In this document: positions 1-8,453 of the stretch, in pieces
Layout of the letters: every line of letters starts with the position of its first letter
Position numbering within the stretch: position 1 is the first letter of the stretch
Assembly: GCF_001048695.1 (NCBI RefSeq)
Contig: NZ_CVRB01000001.1
Span: forward strand, 930,001 to 994,000
From: Neobacillus massiliamazoniensis
GTDB taxonomy: Bacteria > Bacillota > Bacilli > Bacillales > Cytobacillaceae
Length of the DNA: 64,000 nt
Direction: 5' to 3'
The notes under the pieces: model-generated
Seen by the model: the letters and a program-made list of their open reading frames with translations, nothing else
The model's database searches: none
What the model was told of the DNA's origin: nothing
Translations under genes and position numbers: made by a program

Positions 1-583
1 TTAATAAATGGCTGGAAACAAGAACGCTTAGTCCCTCTTTTTCTGCGAGAAATCGGATAAATTGCCGCATCTCACGAATTCCAGCCGGATCAAGTCCATT
101 AGTTGGTTCATCAAGAATAAGCACTTTTGGTTTTCCTAAAAGAGCCTGAGCAATTCCAAGGCGCTGCCTCATTCCAAGGGAATATGTTTTGACCTTATCA
201 TGAATTCTTTCCGACAACCCCACAAGCTCAGTGACCTCATTAATCCGATCTTCCCCAATGTCGTCAAGCATTCTGGCAAAATGAAGTAAATTGTTATAGC
301 CAGACAAATACGGATATAATTCTGGATTTTCTACGATACAGCCAAGATTTTTCATCGCCTGCTGAAATTGGTCACCAATTTTATATCCGCAAATACAGAT
401 TTCCCCTGAGGACGGTTTAATAAGACCGACAAGCATTCGGATGGTCGTTGTTTTGCCGGCTCCATTTGGCCCCAAAAAGCCAAATACTTCCCCCTCTTTT
501 AAATCAAAGGTAAGCCCTTTAATAATTTCCTTTTTTCCAATTGTCTTTTTTAGATTCTTTACAGATAATGTTATATTCTCCAT
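1..583 (-). CDS. ABC transporter ATP-binding protein (3' part beyond window)
   Basis: ATPase subunit of an ABC-2 type (bacitracin/Nat-like) exporter, acting on the cytoplasmic face. Reading the minus strand from ATG at 583 gives a Walker A GPNGAGKTT, a Q-loop region (CIVENPELYPYL), the ABC signature SLGMRQRLGIAQ, Walker B VLILDEP and the H-loop SSHLL at the window edge, so only the C-terminus is missing. The start is the ATG 9 nt after AAGGAG; the in-frame ATG two codons upstream lies too close to it. It follows the SGNH hydrolase gene by 13 bp, so the two are probably one operon, with a permease expected beyond base 1. Confidence 0.92.
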   Translation of the reverse strand, partial: MENITLSVKNLKKTIGKKEIIKGLTFDLKEGEVFGFLGPNGAGKTTTIRMLVGLIKPSSGEICICGYKIGDQFQQAMKNLGCIVENPELYPYLSGYNNLLHFARMLDDIGEDRINEVTELVGLSERIHDKVKTYSLGMRQRLGIAQALLGKPKVLILDEPTNGLDPAGIREMRQFIRFLAEKEGLSVLVSSHLL

Positions 584-596
584 CAACCATTTCTCC

Positions 597-1394
597 TTAC
601 CAAGTGATCAATGAGGCAACCCGTTCAGCAATTAAACGGTAGCCCTTTGAATTTGGATGAAACTTATCGGAATAAAGATAATCGTTCACTTTTAATTCGA
701 ACAAATCATATGTTGGTACGAATACGATTTTGGGAAAAACAGCGCAAGCTTCGGAGCTATCGTAATTCCAATGACGAACGACCTCCGACATCGCTTTGCC
801 CTGGTTTAAATCCATAAAGGGATTATACAATCCAATAAAGAACACATTTGCATTGCTATTGTTCTTGCGAATCTGTTGAAAAATAAAGTTGAGATTATCC
901 AAGTAGTTTTTTTCTATCTTGTTAATTTCTGTTGTTTGATAATCCACTAAGCCTTGTCCACCGCGAAACAAATCATTACCGCCTATTGTCACCAAAATGA
1001 TATCCGCTTTTTGAATCTGACGCTGGACTTCCATTTGTTGAACCTGTGACCGGAGCTGATCCGATGTTTGTCCGATAATGCCCAGGTTCGTCAGCTGAAT
1101 GGGCTGCTTTGTTTTTTTCTTAAGTTCATCAAGCAAATCGCCGACATAGCCCTTTCCGGTTACATCACCAGTTCCTCTTGTTAAAGAATCGCCAAGTGCT
1201 ACGATCGTCAACCCTTTTTTATTTTCTACTTTATTGTTTATAATTTTTGTCTGTGGAAGTTTAGCCGGTTTTTCTGCATAATATTCCTTCACTGCCCACC
1301 CAAGCCCCACTATCCAGACTAAACAAAATAATGCTGATACTATAGTAACGAACCGGATAATTATCTTATTCAAAAAAATCATCCCCTCTGGCAA
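597..1394 (-). CDS. SGNH/GDSL-family hydrolase, membrane anchored
   Basis: Predicted esterase or lipase of the SGNH superfamily, resembling Bacillus YpmR. One hydrophobic segment (about residues 11-33) anchors it, with the catalytic domain outside. Block I is GDSLTRG with nucleophile Ser70, block III is GGND, and block V is DKFHPN carrying the Asp/His pair. The natural substrate is unknown. The ORF opens with TTG (1394) after AGAGGTAGAAA. An ATG at 1382 and a TTG at 1373 (after AGAGGGG) are alternative starts that change only the first few residues. It is upstream of and co-directional with the ABC ATPase. Confidence 0.88.
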   Translation of the reverse strand: MPEGMIFLNKIIIRFVTIVSALFCLVWIVGLGWAVKEYYAEKPAKLPQTKIINNKVENKKGLTIVALGDSLTRGTGDVTGKGYVGDLLDELKKKTKQPIQLTNLGIIGQTSDQLRSQVQQMEVQRQIQKADIILVTIGGNDLFRGGQGLVDYQTTEINKIEKNYLDNLNFIFQQIRKNNSNANVFFIGLYNPFMDLNQGKAMSEVVRHWNYDSSEACAVFPKIVFVPTYDLFELKVNDYLYSDKFHPNSKGYRLIAERVASLITW

Positions 1395-1458
1395 TTTCTA
1401 CCTCTAATTAAATCACATTTGTCGCTTGAGTCAAAACTCTCTCAGCAAGAAAGGATTA

Positions 1459-1545
1459 AGTGAAAACTTGGCGATTGTCGATTCCGTTAGGACGGTTCAT
1501 GAGGCATTGTAGAATTTATGCTTTCCTATTTGCCAAAAAAAGAAC
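1459..1545. repeat. dispersed repeat R2, short copy
   Basis: This stretch shares several blocks in the same order with 42854-42972: TGAAAACT, CGATT, CCGTTAGGACG, GTAG then GAATTTATG, CTTTCCTATT and GCCAAAAAAA. This copy lacks the left arm of the long hairpin seen in the other. It lies in the roughly 350-bp gene-free gap (1395-1747) between the SGNH and YdcF-like genes, where I see nothing else apart from the promoter region of the downstream gene. Confidence 0.55.
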
Positions 1546-1747
1546 CCAAAGATTGGATACCATAAATGTCTTCATAGAAGTTATCGTTTAAGAAAGATTT
1601 ACTGAAAACGAATCCATCTATGGAAATCGCTTTGCTCCGCAAAACTCACCTTATAAACGGATGCATAAATTTTCCAATTGTGATATGCTTTCATTATTAT
1701 ACCTGAGTTCTATATAATGTATTTATTTAAAAAAAGGATTTGACACC

Positions 1748-2344
1748 ATGAAAAATAAGAAAAAAATTTTATTTACATTAGGTATTATTGTAGGAATTGG
1801 GTTGATTTATCTTGTTTTTTTACAAGTGAAGATTTCTCAATACAGTCACTTAGAGCCTCCAAAGAACGCTGATTATGTAATTATTCTCGGTGCAAAGGTC
1901 AATGGCAAGGTGCCCTCTCTGGTATTGCAATCTAGAATTGACGCTGCAGCCAAATATTTAACGGAAAATAAAAATACTATTGCGATTGCTTCAGGAGGAA
2001 AGGGTTCTGGAGAAGATATTTCTGAGGCGGAAGCCATTAAAAATGAGCTTATGAAAAAAGGGATCGATGAATCGAGAGTTATTATGGAGAATCGATCAAC
2101 TAATACAGTAGAAAATATCGAGTTTTCTAAAAAGCTCATCCCGAAAAATGCTAAGTCCGGCATTGTTGTAACCAATACCTTTCACATGTACCGATCGCTA
2201 TCGATTGCGCATGACCAAGGATTAACATTGTCCGGTCTGCCAGCTGAAACCCCAGCAAATGCTGTCATAAAATCATACTCACGTGAATATTTAGCAATTA
2301 CTAAATATTATTTACAAAAATTGTTTTCAGTAGGGGTATTTTAA
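1748..2344 (+). CDS. YdcF/SanA/ElyC-family (DUF218) membrane protein
   Basis: 198-residue member of the DUF218 family, to which SanA, ElyC and YdcF belong; these are linked to envelope integrity and lipid-carrier metabolism in other bacteria, but no reaction is established. Residues 7-26 form one N-terminal membrane segment. The domain follows with YVIILGAKV, the SGGKG loop, the SEAEA helix and the ENRSTNT and TNTFHMYRS motifs near the end, all typical of the family. The ATG follows AAAAAAGGA. It is monocistronic, converging on the NERD gene across a 51-bp repeat array. Confidence 0.88.
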   Translation: MKNKKKILFTLGIIVGIGLIYLVFLQVKISQYSHLEPPKNADYVIILGAKVNGKVPSLVLQSRIDAAAKYLTENKNTIAIASGGKGSGEDISEAEAIKNELMKKGIDESRVIMENRSTNTVENIEFSKKLIPKNAKSGIVVTNTFHMYRSLSIAHDQGLTLSGLPAETPANAVIKSYSREYLAITKYYLQKLFSVGVF

Positions 2345-2377
2345 CTAGTGATTACTTGGCCGATAAGAGGAAAATTT

Positions 2378-2806
2378 CTTGAATCAGGACACGTAGATGG
2401 ATTTACGTGTCCGCAAAAGTGAAAATTGCTCTACCCGGGTCACGTAAATGGATTTACGTGACCCGATTATTGAAAATAACTCGACTCGGGGCACGTATTT
2501 GGTTTTACGTTACCGATTTTGTGAAAATAGCTCGACTTGGGGCACGTATTTGGATTTACGTTACCGATTTTGTGAAAATAACTCGACTCGGGGCACGTAT
2601 TTGGTTTTACGTTACCGATTTTGTGAAAATAGCTCGAGTAGGGGCACGAAAATGGTTTTACGTTACCGATTTTGTGAAAATAGCTTGACTCGGGGCACGA
2701 AAATGGTTTTACGTTACCGCATTAGTAAAAATTGCTCCACCAAGGGCACCTTAATGACTTTACGTTACCAATTTAGTAAAAGTTACTCGACTTGGGGCAC
2801 GTAGGA
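2378..2806. repeat. tandem array, exact 51-bp period, palindromic units
   Basis: The unit anchor (CTCGACTC or a variant followed by GGGGCACG) starts at 2378, 2429, 2480, 2531, 2582, 2633, 2684, 2735 and 2786, so the period is 51 bp without exception. Early units contain a near-perfect palindrome CACGTAAATGGATTTACGTG; later units are degenerate (CACGTATTTGGTTTTACGTT). It lies between two convergent genes. Because 51 is a multiple of three, two frames stay open and give repetitive peptides. I treat those as by-products because they have no start signals and the DNA, not the peptide, is conserved. Confidence 0.9.
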
Positions 2807-2831
2807 GTTCATTGTGAGCGAAATTTACAAG

Positions 2832-3737
2832 TTACTCAAAATAAAACCCCTTACCAAAACCGATACCTTTATAGTTTTCAAGCAAAACCCTCCGAATGAT
2901 CTTCTTAGAAGATATCACTACACACCACTCTTGAATAGTCCTGGTAGTAATTTTTCTATTGGGAAAAAGAAGTTTAAGCTCCTCTGCACTTCGCAATATG
3001 GCAGAATCTATTTCTTCTTGGTTCCCGCACTTATCACATACCAACTTCTTAGCATTGGCAGTAACGTTAAATGAATGACACGATGCGCAAGTGATACCCT
3101 TTTTTTGTTGATCATAATCATATGAAGGCAACAGAGTATACGGTGATTCAGTAATATGCTTTGAGATAATTTGTTCAGCTAGCTTCATATGCCAACTATT
3201 AAGCTTTGATGGAGTATTTTCCAAATTTCCTATAAAACGATTAACTTGTGTTGGATAAATGATTGGTTCGTTTAAAGGTGCTTGATATAAGGTAAACTCG
3301 GGGTTATTAAAGACAAGGTATGGTTCGATGTGGCCGTGGTATCCGAGGTTACGAAGAAATTGGCGGAGTAAGGATTCACTTCGTCTCAATTGCTGCAGCG
3401 GATTCTGAATTTCTTTTTTGGGTATTTTAAAAAAGCTTTCGGATTGATAGTAATGATCACCATTAAAATATTTTATTTCAATCGGAAGGATAGAAGACTG
3501 AGAAATAATGAGGGTATCAATTTGAAAATGGGTGTTATTCGTCTTAAGCATTAAATCATTTAAAATGTATAAATCGTTTCCTAGGTTTTTTGTTAACTCA
3601 TCAAACCTCTTCTCGCCTACATAACCTTTCTCTTGGTTTAAATAATACTGTTTTTCTTCCTCAGTTAAATTCATTCGTACGTTCAATGATCGTAAAATTT
3701 TTAACCTATTAAGTTCAGACCGATTCTTTAAAATCAT
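2832..3737 (-). CDS. NERD domain protein with C-terminal zinc ribbon
   Basis: Putative nuclease-related (NERD) protein of 301 residues. The NERD fold covers about residues 35-150, with GYVGEKRFDEL, then QIDTLIIS and PIEIKYFNG, which match the family's D/E-x-K-like core. Residues 215-240 form a zinc ribbon (CASC...CDKCG), and a helical tail follows. NERD proteins are thought to bind or process DNA or RNA; no substrate can be named. The start is the ATG at 3737, 9 nt after AAAGG; the TTG at 3746 sits directly on the ribosome binding site. It stands alone between a repeat array and the CoA-transferase terminator. Confidence 0.85.
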   Translation of the reverse strand: MILKNRSELNRLKILRSLNVRMNLTEEEKQYYLNQEKGYVGEKRFDELTKNLGNDLYILNDLMLKTNNTHFQIDTLIISQSSILPIEIKYFNGDHYYQSESFFKIPKKEIQNPLQQLRRSESLLRQFLRNLGYHGHIEPYLVFNNPEFTLYQAPLNEPIIYPTQVNRFIGNLENTPSKLNSWHMKLAEQIISKHITESPYTLLPSYDYDQQKKGITCASCHSFNVTANAKKLVCDKCGNQEEIDSAILRSAEELKLLFPNRKITTRTIQEWCVVISSKKIIRRVLLENYKGIGFGKGFYFE

Positions 3738-3835
3738 TTCACACAACCTTTCTTAAATAAGTTATAAGTTAATTTTACAAAATCCACTAATTTTTTTGCA
3801 TGTAATGATTGAATATTTTGTTAACATATATAAAC

Positions 3836-3865
3836 AAAAATACCCCAAAGATTAGCTTTGGGGTA
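3836..3865 (-). terminator. intrinsic terminator of the CoA-transferase gene
   Basis: ACCCCAAAG-ATTAG-CTTTGGGGT stem-loop followed on the minus strand by a T run, directly downstream of the stop at 3873. Confidence 0.85.
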
Positions 3866-3872
3866 TTCTCAA

Positions 3873-4988
3873 TTAACTGGACGATTCCAATTTATTTAGC
3901 CCTACGAAAACTTCCTTATTACTATCTCCGGGACTTAAACCAACATGTTTATAGTTGGGAGTGAATACAGATGTTTTGATTGGACAAGCTATTTGTTTTT
4001 GAGTCCCTCCATCTACTTTAGGTACCTCAACCACCATTCCACGTGCGATCAATTGCGGATGTTCGCACGCTTCAGCAAATGTTAGTACGGGCTCGGCACA
4101 TGCTTCAAAATCAGCAAAAATGTCCTGCCACTCGTCAAAGGTTTTCAATAAAAACTCCTGTTTAACTGCTTCTTTAAAGGATGCGATATGTTCCGGATTG
4201 TTACTAAAGCTAGTCTCAATTAAATCCACTCGACCAATTGCTTCACACAGCGCTTTTCGAAATTGCGGTTCTAAACTCCCTACTGAGAAATAGCGGCCAT
4301 CCTTCGTTTGATAATAGCCATAAAAGGTTCCACCATTTAACATTAATTTTTCCGGCTCGAGGTTTTTCTCTCCGACTAAGTATGTCGGAGCAAATAATGC
4401 ATTCAAGGCAAAGCTGCAATCCGTCATGCTAATGTCAATAAATTGCCCCTCCCCCGTTCGTTCACGGTAGATAACTGCAGATAATATGGCAACAACAGAA
4501 TGTAAAGAACCGCCCGCAATATCCGCGATCTGTGTTCCCTGATTTGGTGGCCCTCCTTTTTGAGTGCCAGAATAGCTGGAAAGCCCGGCGATTGAGAGAT
4601 AATTAATGTCATGACCAGGACGATCCTTATATGGTCCCGTTTGTCCAAATCCAGTTAAGGAGCAATAAATTAATCGTGGGTTTATTTTTTTTAAATCATC
4701 GTACCCTAAGCCAAGCCTTTCCATTACACCTGGGCGGAATTGCTCAAGAACAATATCATACTCTTTCACTAACTGCTTTACCAAATCTTTGGACTCATCT
4801 TGCTTTAAATCAAGGGTAATCGATTTTTTTGACCGATTAAGATAACGATCGTCAAACCAGGCCTCCCTGCTTGCCGGTTTTTTGACATGAAGAACCTCTG
4901 CACCTAAATCGGTCAATAATAAAGTTGCAAAAGGTCCAGGTAGTAAAGTCGAAAAATCTAAAATCTTTAAATTACTTAATAGAGTCAT
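3873..4988 (-). CDS. CaiB/BaiF CoA-transferase family III (alpha-methylacyl-CoA racemase-like)
   Basis: 371-residue family III CoA-transferase or 2-methylacyl-CoA racemase homologue, cytosolic. The N-terminus LKILDFSTLLPGPFA and GAEVLHVKKP, then SLTGFGQTGPYKDRPGHD, are diagnostic of the family; that last segment carries the conserved Asp region that forms the acyl-aspartyl intermediate in transferases. Length is close to the racemase type (about 360-380). It is preceded by a short-chain dehydrogenase 67 bp upstream on the same strand, so a role in degrading branched-chain acyl-CoA is likely. Whether it is a racemase or a transferase cannot be decided from sequence. Confidence 0.88.
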   Translation of the reverse strand: MTLLSNLKILDFSTLLPGPFATLLLTDLGAEVLHVKKPASREAWFDDRYLNRSKKSITLDLKQDESKDLVKQLVKEYDIVLEQFRPGVMERLGLGYDDLKKINPRLIYCSLTGFGQTGPYKDRPGHDINYLSIAGLSSYSGTQKGGPPNQGTQIADIAGGSLHSVVAILSAVIYRERTGEGQFIDISMTDCSFALNALFAPTYLVGEKNLEPEKLMLNGGTFYGYYQTKDGRYFSVGSLEPQFRKALCEAIGRVDLIETSFSNNPEHIASFKEAVKQEFLLKTFDEWQDIFADFEACAEPVLTFAEACEHPQLIARGMVVEVPKVDGGTQKQIACPIKTSVFTPNYKHVGLSPGDSNKEVFVGLNKLESSS

Positions 4989-5055
4989 ACGCCTTTGTTT
5001 TCCCCCTTACAATTGCAATATATTAGTGGGATTCACCGCCAATGGTTATTACGAA

Positions 5056-5817
5056 CTATCTAGGTGACATCCGGATCGCACCATCAAGGCGAATCGTTTC
5101 TCCGTTCAGCATTGGATTTTCAATGATACTTTTTGCAAGCATCGCAAATTCATTCGGTTTTCCAAGTCGTGACGGGAAAGGAATTTGTTTTCCTAGCGCA
5201 ATGCGGAGCTCTTCAGGCACCTGCCCCAATAGCGGTGTTTCAAACAATCCCGGAGCAATCGTCATGACACGGATTCCAAAACCAGCCAGTTCACGTGCAA
5301 TGGGTAAAGTCATACCTACGATGCCAGCTTTTGAAGCAGAATACGCTGCCTGACCAATTTGTCCTTCAAATGCAGCCACGGATGCGGTATTAATGATGAT
5401 ACCCCGTTCTCCTTCTTCATTGGGTTCACCTAGAGACATTGCTTCCGCAGCCAAACGGAGAACATTGAAGGTACCGATTAAATTAACTTGAACGACTTTT
5501 GTAAACAGTTCAAGTGGAAACGGCCCCTTCTTACTGACAACCCGTTTTGAATCGCCAATACCTGCACAATTGATGGCACCGTGAAGCCCGCCATAGCTAT
5601 CAATAGCAGTCCTAACAGCTCGCTTTACATCCTCTTCATCACAAACATTGGCTTGGACGAATTGTCCGTCAAGCTCCTCTGCTACTGCATGTCCCTTTGA
5701 TTCATCTAGATCAACAATGACTGTCTTACCGCCATTTTCATGGATGATTCGGGCAGAAGCTTCTCCAAGTCCGGAGCCACCGCCAGTTATTAGAAAAACA
5801 TGATCCTTCAGTTGCAT
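5056..5817 (-). CDS. SDR dehydrogenase, 3-hydroxyacyl-CoA dehydrogenase type-2-like
   Basis: 253-residue classical short-chain dehydrogenase. The nucleotide-binding GGGSGLG starts near residue 12, followed by DLDES (Asp favouring NAD), the NCAG motif, the catalytic Ser in [10 protein letters not shown] and the catalytic YSASK. The closest resemblance is to HSD17B10-type enzymes that oxidise 3-hydroxyacyl-CoA or 3-hydroxy-2-methylbutyryl-CoA. ATG follows AGGAGG. It is the first gene of a probable two-gene operon with the CoA-transferase, consistent with oxidation of methyl-branched acyl-CoA. Confidence in the family is high, in the substrate moderate. Confidence 0.9.
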   Translation of the reverse strand: MQLKDHVFLITGGGSGLGEASARIIHENGGKTVIVDLDESKGHAVAEELDGQFVQANVCDEEDVKRAVRTAIDSYGGLHGAINCAGIGDSKRVVSKKGPFPLELFTKVVQVNLIGTFNVLRLAAEAMSLGEPNEEGERGIIINTASVAAFEGQIGQAAYSASKAGIVGMTLPIARELAGFGIRVMTIAPGLFETPLLGQVPEELRIALGKQIPFPSRLGKPNEFAMLAKSIIENPMLNGETIRLDGAIRMSPR

Positions 5818-5997
5818 CGTGTCATCCTCCTATTATTCATTCAGAGCAAGTCCAATTTCCATAATGAAACCACTCTCATTTTCTGAATAATGATTCATAA
5901 TTCTCTATTTCATCATAAACCGTTCTTTAGTGAAGATTCAATATTATTTTCGTAAAATTCAGTTAATATTTTATAATTAAAGACCTCGGTACTCTAA

Positions 5998-6123
5998 TTA
6001 CTTTATCTTTGCATAGATGCACGTATCTCTTAATTCATTATCTTCAAAAGATTTTCCATCATTTTTTAAAATCCCTTCTAATTGGAATCCCAGCCGTTCA
6101 GGGATTGCCCGGCAGATATAATT
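5998..6123 (-). pseudogene. relic of a RimL/YdaF-type GNAT acetyltransferase (C-terminus only)
   Basis: The minus strand encodes RAIPERLGFQLEGILKND and then about 18 more residues to a stop at 5998. RAIPERLGF plus EGI is the characteristic C-terminal motif of ribosomal-protein-serine acetyltransferases such as RimL and YdaF. The reading frame loses all family similarity upstream of about 6114, exactly where CGCAGATA repeats begin. No start or ribosome binding site is present. I read it as the 3' stump of a gene lost next to the array. Confidence 0.7.
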
Positions 6124-6180
6124 GATTTTTCGCAGATAAATCATCTAAATGCAGATAAAATGTGATTTTTCCGCAGCTAT
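6112..6180. repeat. phased short array, CGCAGATA core
   Basis: Core GCAGAT (degenerate as GCAGCT in the last unit) at 6112, 6132, 6151 and 6173, a spacing of 19-22 bp with A/T-rich spacers. The same core with the same spacing recurs at 42164-42275. Confidence 0.7.
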
Positions 6181-6220
6181 ATTGTTAACGATGGTCTATA
6201 ACTGCTTTCAAACAGCATTT

Positions 6221-6293
6221 ATGCGCGAATTAATCTGATATATGCGCGAATTTTTTTATTTATGAGCGAAAAAACAAATATATGCGCGTTTCA
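6221..6293. repeat. phased short array, TATGCGCGAA core
   Basis: Core TGCGCG or TGAGCG at 6222, 6243, 6263 and 6283, spacing 20-21 bp. The same core recurs at 45867-45916. Together with the CGCAGATA array it fills most of the 525-bp gap upstream of the SDR gene and downstream of proS. Confidence 0.75.
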
Positions 6294-6343
6294 CTTTTTT
6301 TGAAGTAAAAAAGACTCTTCCAAGTAGAAGAGCCTTTAAAAAA

Positions 6344-7774
6344 TTAATAAGCTTTCGCCCAATATACCATCTTTTTCGCTTCTTTTCCGCAGCACACGCA
6401 CTTATCTGAAACCTGTTCCTGTTCAAACGGGATACATCTGGAGGTTGCACCAGTTTCTTCTTTGATTTTTTCCTCACAAGCTGTTTCTCCGCACCACATG
6501 GCTTTGATAAAACCAGGTTTGTTAACAAGTGTTTCTTTAAATTCATCAAAGTTTACAGCCTTTGAAGTTCTTCCTTCGCGATGATTAAGTGCTTTATTGA
6601 AAAGATTTTCTTGGATCTCATCTAATAACTCAGCAAGCTTAATTTCTAGTTCGGCGATAGGAACAACTAATTTTTCTAATGTATCCCTTCTTACCAAAAC
6701 AACTTGCTTGTTTTCAATGTCTTTTGGCCCAACTTCAAGGCGAACTGGAATCCCCTTCATTTCGTATTCATTGAATTTCCAGCCTGGTTTCTTATCACTT
6801 GCATCGATGTCAACTCGAGCAACCGAAGAAAGAGACTGTTTCAAATTATAGGAAAAGTCAAGAACGCCTTCTTTATGCTGGGCAATTGGCACAATCATGA
6901 CTTGGGTCGGTGCTGCCTTTGGCGGTATCACCAGGCCGCGGTCATCGCCATGTACCATGATTAAGGCACCAATAATTCTAGTGGTGAAGCCCCATGAAGT
7001 TTGATGAACATATTGTAGCTTACCATCTTTGTCTGTGTATTGAATACCGAACGCTTCTGCAAATCCTGAACCAAAGTGATGAGAAGTTCCAGACTGAAGT
7101 GCTTTTCCATCATGCATTAAGCTTTCGATTGTGAAGGTTGCTTTGGCTCCAGCAAATTTTTCTTTTTCCGTTTTTTGCCCTTTTACGACCGGAATAGCGA
7201 GAATTTCTTCACAGATAGAGGCATAAACATTTAGCATTTTAATGGTTTCTTCCATTGCATCTTCATCTGTTGCGTGCGCTGTGTGACCTTCCTGCCATAA
7301 AAATTCTAATGTTCGAAGGAATGGGCGAGTTGTTTTTTCCCAACGCACCACATTTGCCCACTGATTATATAGCTTTGGTAAATCACGATAGGAATGAATG
7401 ATATTTTTGTAATGCTCACAGAATAACACTTCTGATGTTGGGCGAACCACGAGTCTTTCAGCAAGCTCTTCAGAACCACCATGTGTTACCCAAGCGACTT
7501 CAGGAGCAAATCCTTCAACATGATCCTTTTCCTTCTGAAGTAAGCTTTCAGGAATAAATAGTGGCATATAAACATTTTCATGCCCGGTTTCTTTAATGCG
7601 GCGATCTAGTTCATTTTTTATATTATCCCATAAGGCATAGCCATATGGGCGGATAATCATCGAGCCGCGAACACTTGAATAGTCAATTAAATCTGCTTTT
7701 GTGACAATATCTGTGTACCACTGGGCGAAATCCTCGTCCATTGAAGTAACATCTTTTACAAATTCCTTAGCCAT
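6344..7774 (-). CDS. proS: prolyl-tRNA synthetase, archaeal/eukaryotic-like type (ProS type 3)
   Basis: Class II aminoacyl-tRNA synthetase that charges tRNA-Pro. At 476 residues it lacks the editing insertion of the long bacterial type. Visible are the motif 2 region [20 protein letters not shown], the RPTSE loop, motif 3 [11 protein letters not shown], the anticodon-binding domain (about 290-400) and a C-terminal Cys set (WCGETACE ... CVCCGKEA) ending in AKAY, as in this subtype. The start is ATG 7774, six bases after GAGGTG; the upstream GTG is part of that ribosome binding site. A T-box leader precedes it, so expression should respond to uncharged tRNA-Pro. Confidence 0.96.
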   Translation of the reverse strand: MAKEFVKDVTSMDEDFAQWYTDIVTKADLIDYSSVRGSMIIRPYGYALWDNIKNELDRRIKETGHENVYMPLFIPESLLQKEKDHVEGFAPEVAWVTHGGSEELAERLVVRPTSEVLFCEHYKNIIHSYRDLPKLYNQWANVVRWEKTTRPFLRTLEFLWQEGHTAHATDEDAMEETIKMLNVYASICEEILAIPVVKGQKTEKEKFAGAKATFTIESLMHDGKALQSGTSHHFGSGFAEAFGIQYTDKDGKLQYVHQTSWGFTTRIIGALIMVHGDDRGLVIPPKAAPTQVMIVPIAQHKEGVLDFSYNLKQSLSSVARVDIDASDKKPGWKFNEYEMKGIPVRLEVGPKDIENKQVVLVRRDTLEKLVVPIAELEIKLAELLDEIQENLFNKALNHREGRTSKAVNFDEFKETLVNKPGFIKAMWCGETACEEKIKEETGATSRCIPFEQEQVSDKCVCCGKEAKKMVYWAKAY

Positions 7775-7802
7775 TCTTGACACCTCATTATTTTTTTAAA
7801 AT

Positions 7803-8035
7803 ATAAAAAGGCCTTAATCCCAACAAGGGACCAAGGCCTGGCGGTACCACCCTAAATTTATAAAGCAACATGCTTTAAACACTTTACATGATAACGGATT
7901 TGATCCGCATGTATCTTCAAGAAATCCGATACAGAACTCCGAGGCAGGTTCAACTGACCGTCTTAAGAAACCTTTCAGCAAATGGTTTCCTCTCTTGGTA
8001 AGACCTTTTCAATTTACTAGTCCCCATCATCGTTT
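7803..8035 (-). promoter_or_regulatory. T-box leader of proS
   Basis: On the minus strand the leader carries the T-box core GGGTGGTACCGCC (7840-7853 region), which pairs with the acceptor end of uncharged tRNA. It is followed by a terminator formed by AGGCCTTGGTCCC...GGGATTAAGGCCT and a T run (about 7806-7838). Upstream lies the Stem I region with GAGGAAACC and, on its 3' side, GTTGAACCTGCC, where CCT is the likely proline specifier codon. The gene downstream, proS, fits that codon. Confidence 0.93.
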
Positions 8036-8161
8036 CAATAGTATTTTTGGTTATTATATATTTCTCAAGCATAAAAGTCAACAAGTGAATGTTTCTTTCT
8101 ATTTATCATTTTTTGTAGATAGGTTAAAATGCAATTACTAATTACAAACGGGGTGAAGGCA

Positions 8162-8299
8162 TTGGAGAAAAAGAATAAGGATGAGCTTGAAAAAGAGGAA
8201 GAAGAAAAAAGAGTTTTACTCGAATACATCCGCATGCAAAATGATGCCTTAAAACGCATTTTTAAAAATACTCTTGATAAAGAACATGAAGAATCATAA
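8162..8299 (+). CDS. small charged hypothetical protein (45 aa)
   Basis: TTG start six bases after GGGGTG, encoding 45 residues rich in Lys and Glu: EKKNKDELEKEEEEKR, then LLEYIRMQNDALKRIF, ending HEES. It is predicted to be helical or coiled-coil. An in-frame ATG at 8129 would add 11 residues but has a poor ribosome binding site. I recognise no family. It lies divergent from the proS leader and is followed by the cupredoxin gene. Confidence 0.55.
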   Translation: MEKKNKDELEKEEEEKRVLLEYIRMQNDALKRIFKNTLDKEHEES

Positions 8300-8453
8300 C
8301 GTTCCCCTTGCGTTTCCATTTGTCTCATTTTCTCCATAAAAGTAGCAATTTTCATGAAAAGTTCATAAAAGTCAAAATTCAATACAAATATTTCCTTTAT
8401 AATATCAATATAGTGTTTTGGTTTAATGACTCTATATAGAGGAGATATGCATC

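Noticed and set aside
2378..2806. CRISPR array interpretation of the 51-bp repeats
   Set aside because: The whole 51-bp unit is conserved, including the would-be spacer, so it is a simple tandem repeat.
2407..3074. Open frames of 93, 118 and 86 codons on the plus strand
   Set aside because: Two arise because the 51-bp repeat is a multiple of three; the third runs antisense through the NERD gene. None has a convincing ribosome binding site.
6112..6293. CRISPR-like array of short repeats
   Set aside because: Units are about 20 bp with no separate unique spacers of CRISPR length, and no cas gene is nearby.
6256..6549. 97-codon minus-strand frame at the end of proS
   Set aside because: It overlaps the 3' end of proS in another frame and extends into the TGCGCGAA array.
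8065..8382. 105-codon minus-strand frame
   Set aside because: Its Ser/Phe-rich middle is the antisense of the Lys/Glu-rich small gene at 8162-8299, and it has no ribosome binding site.
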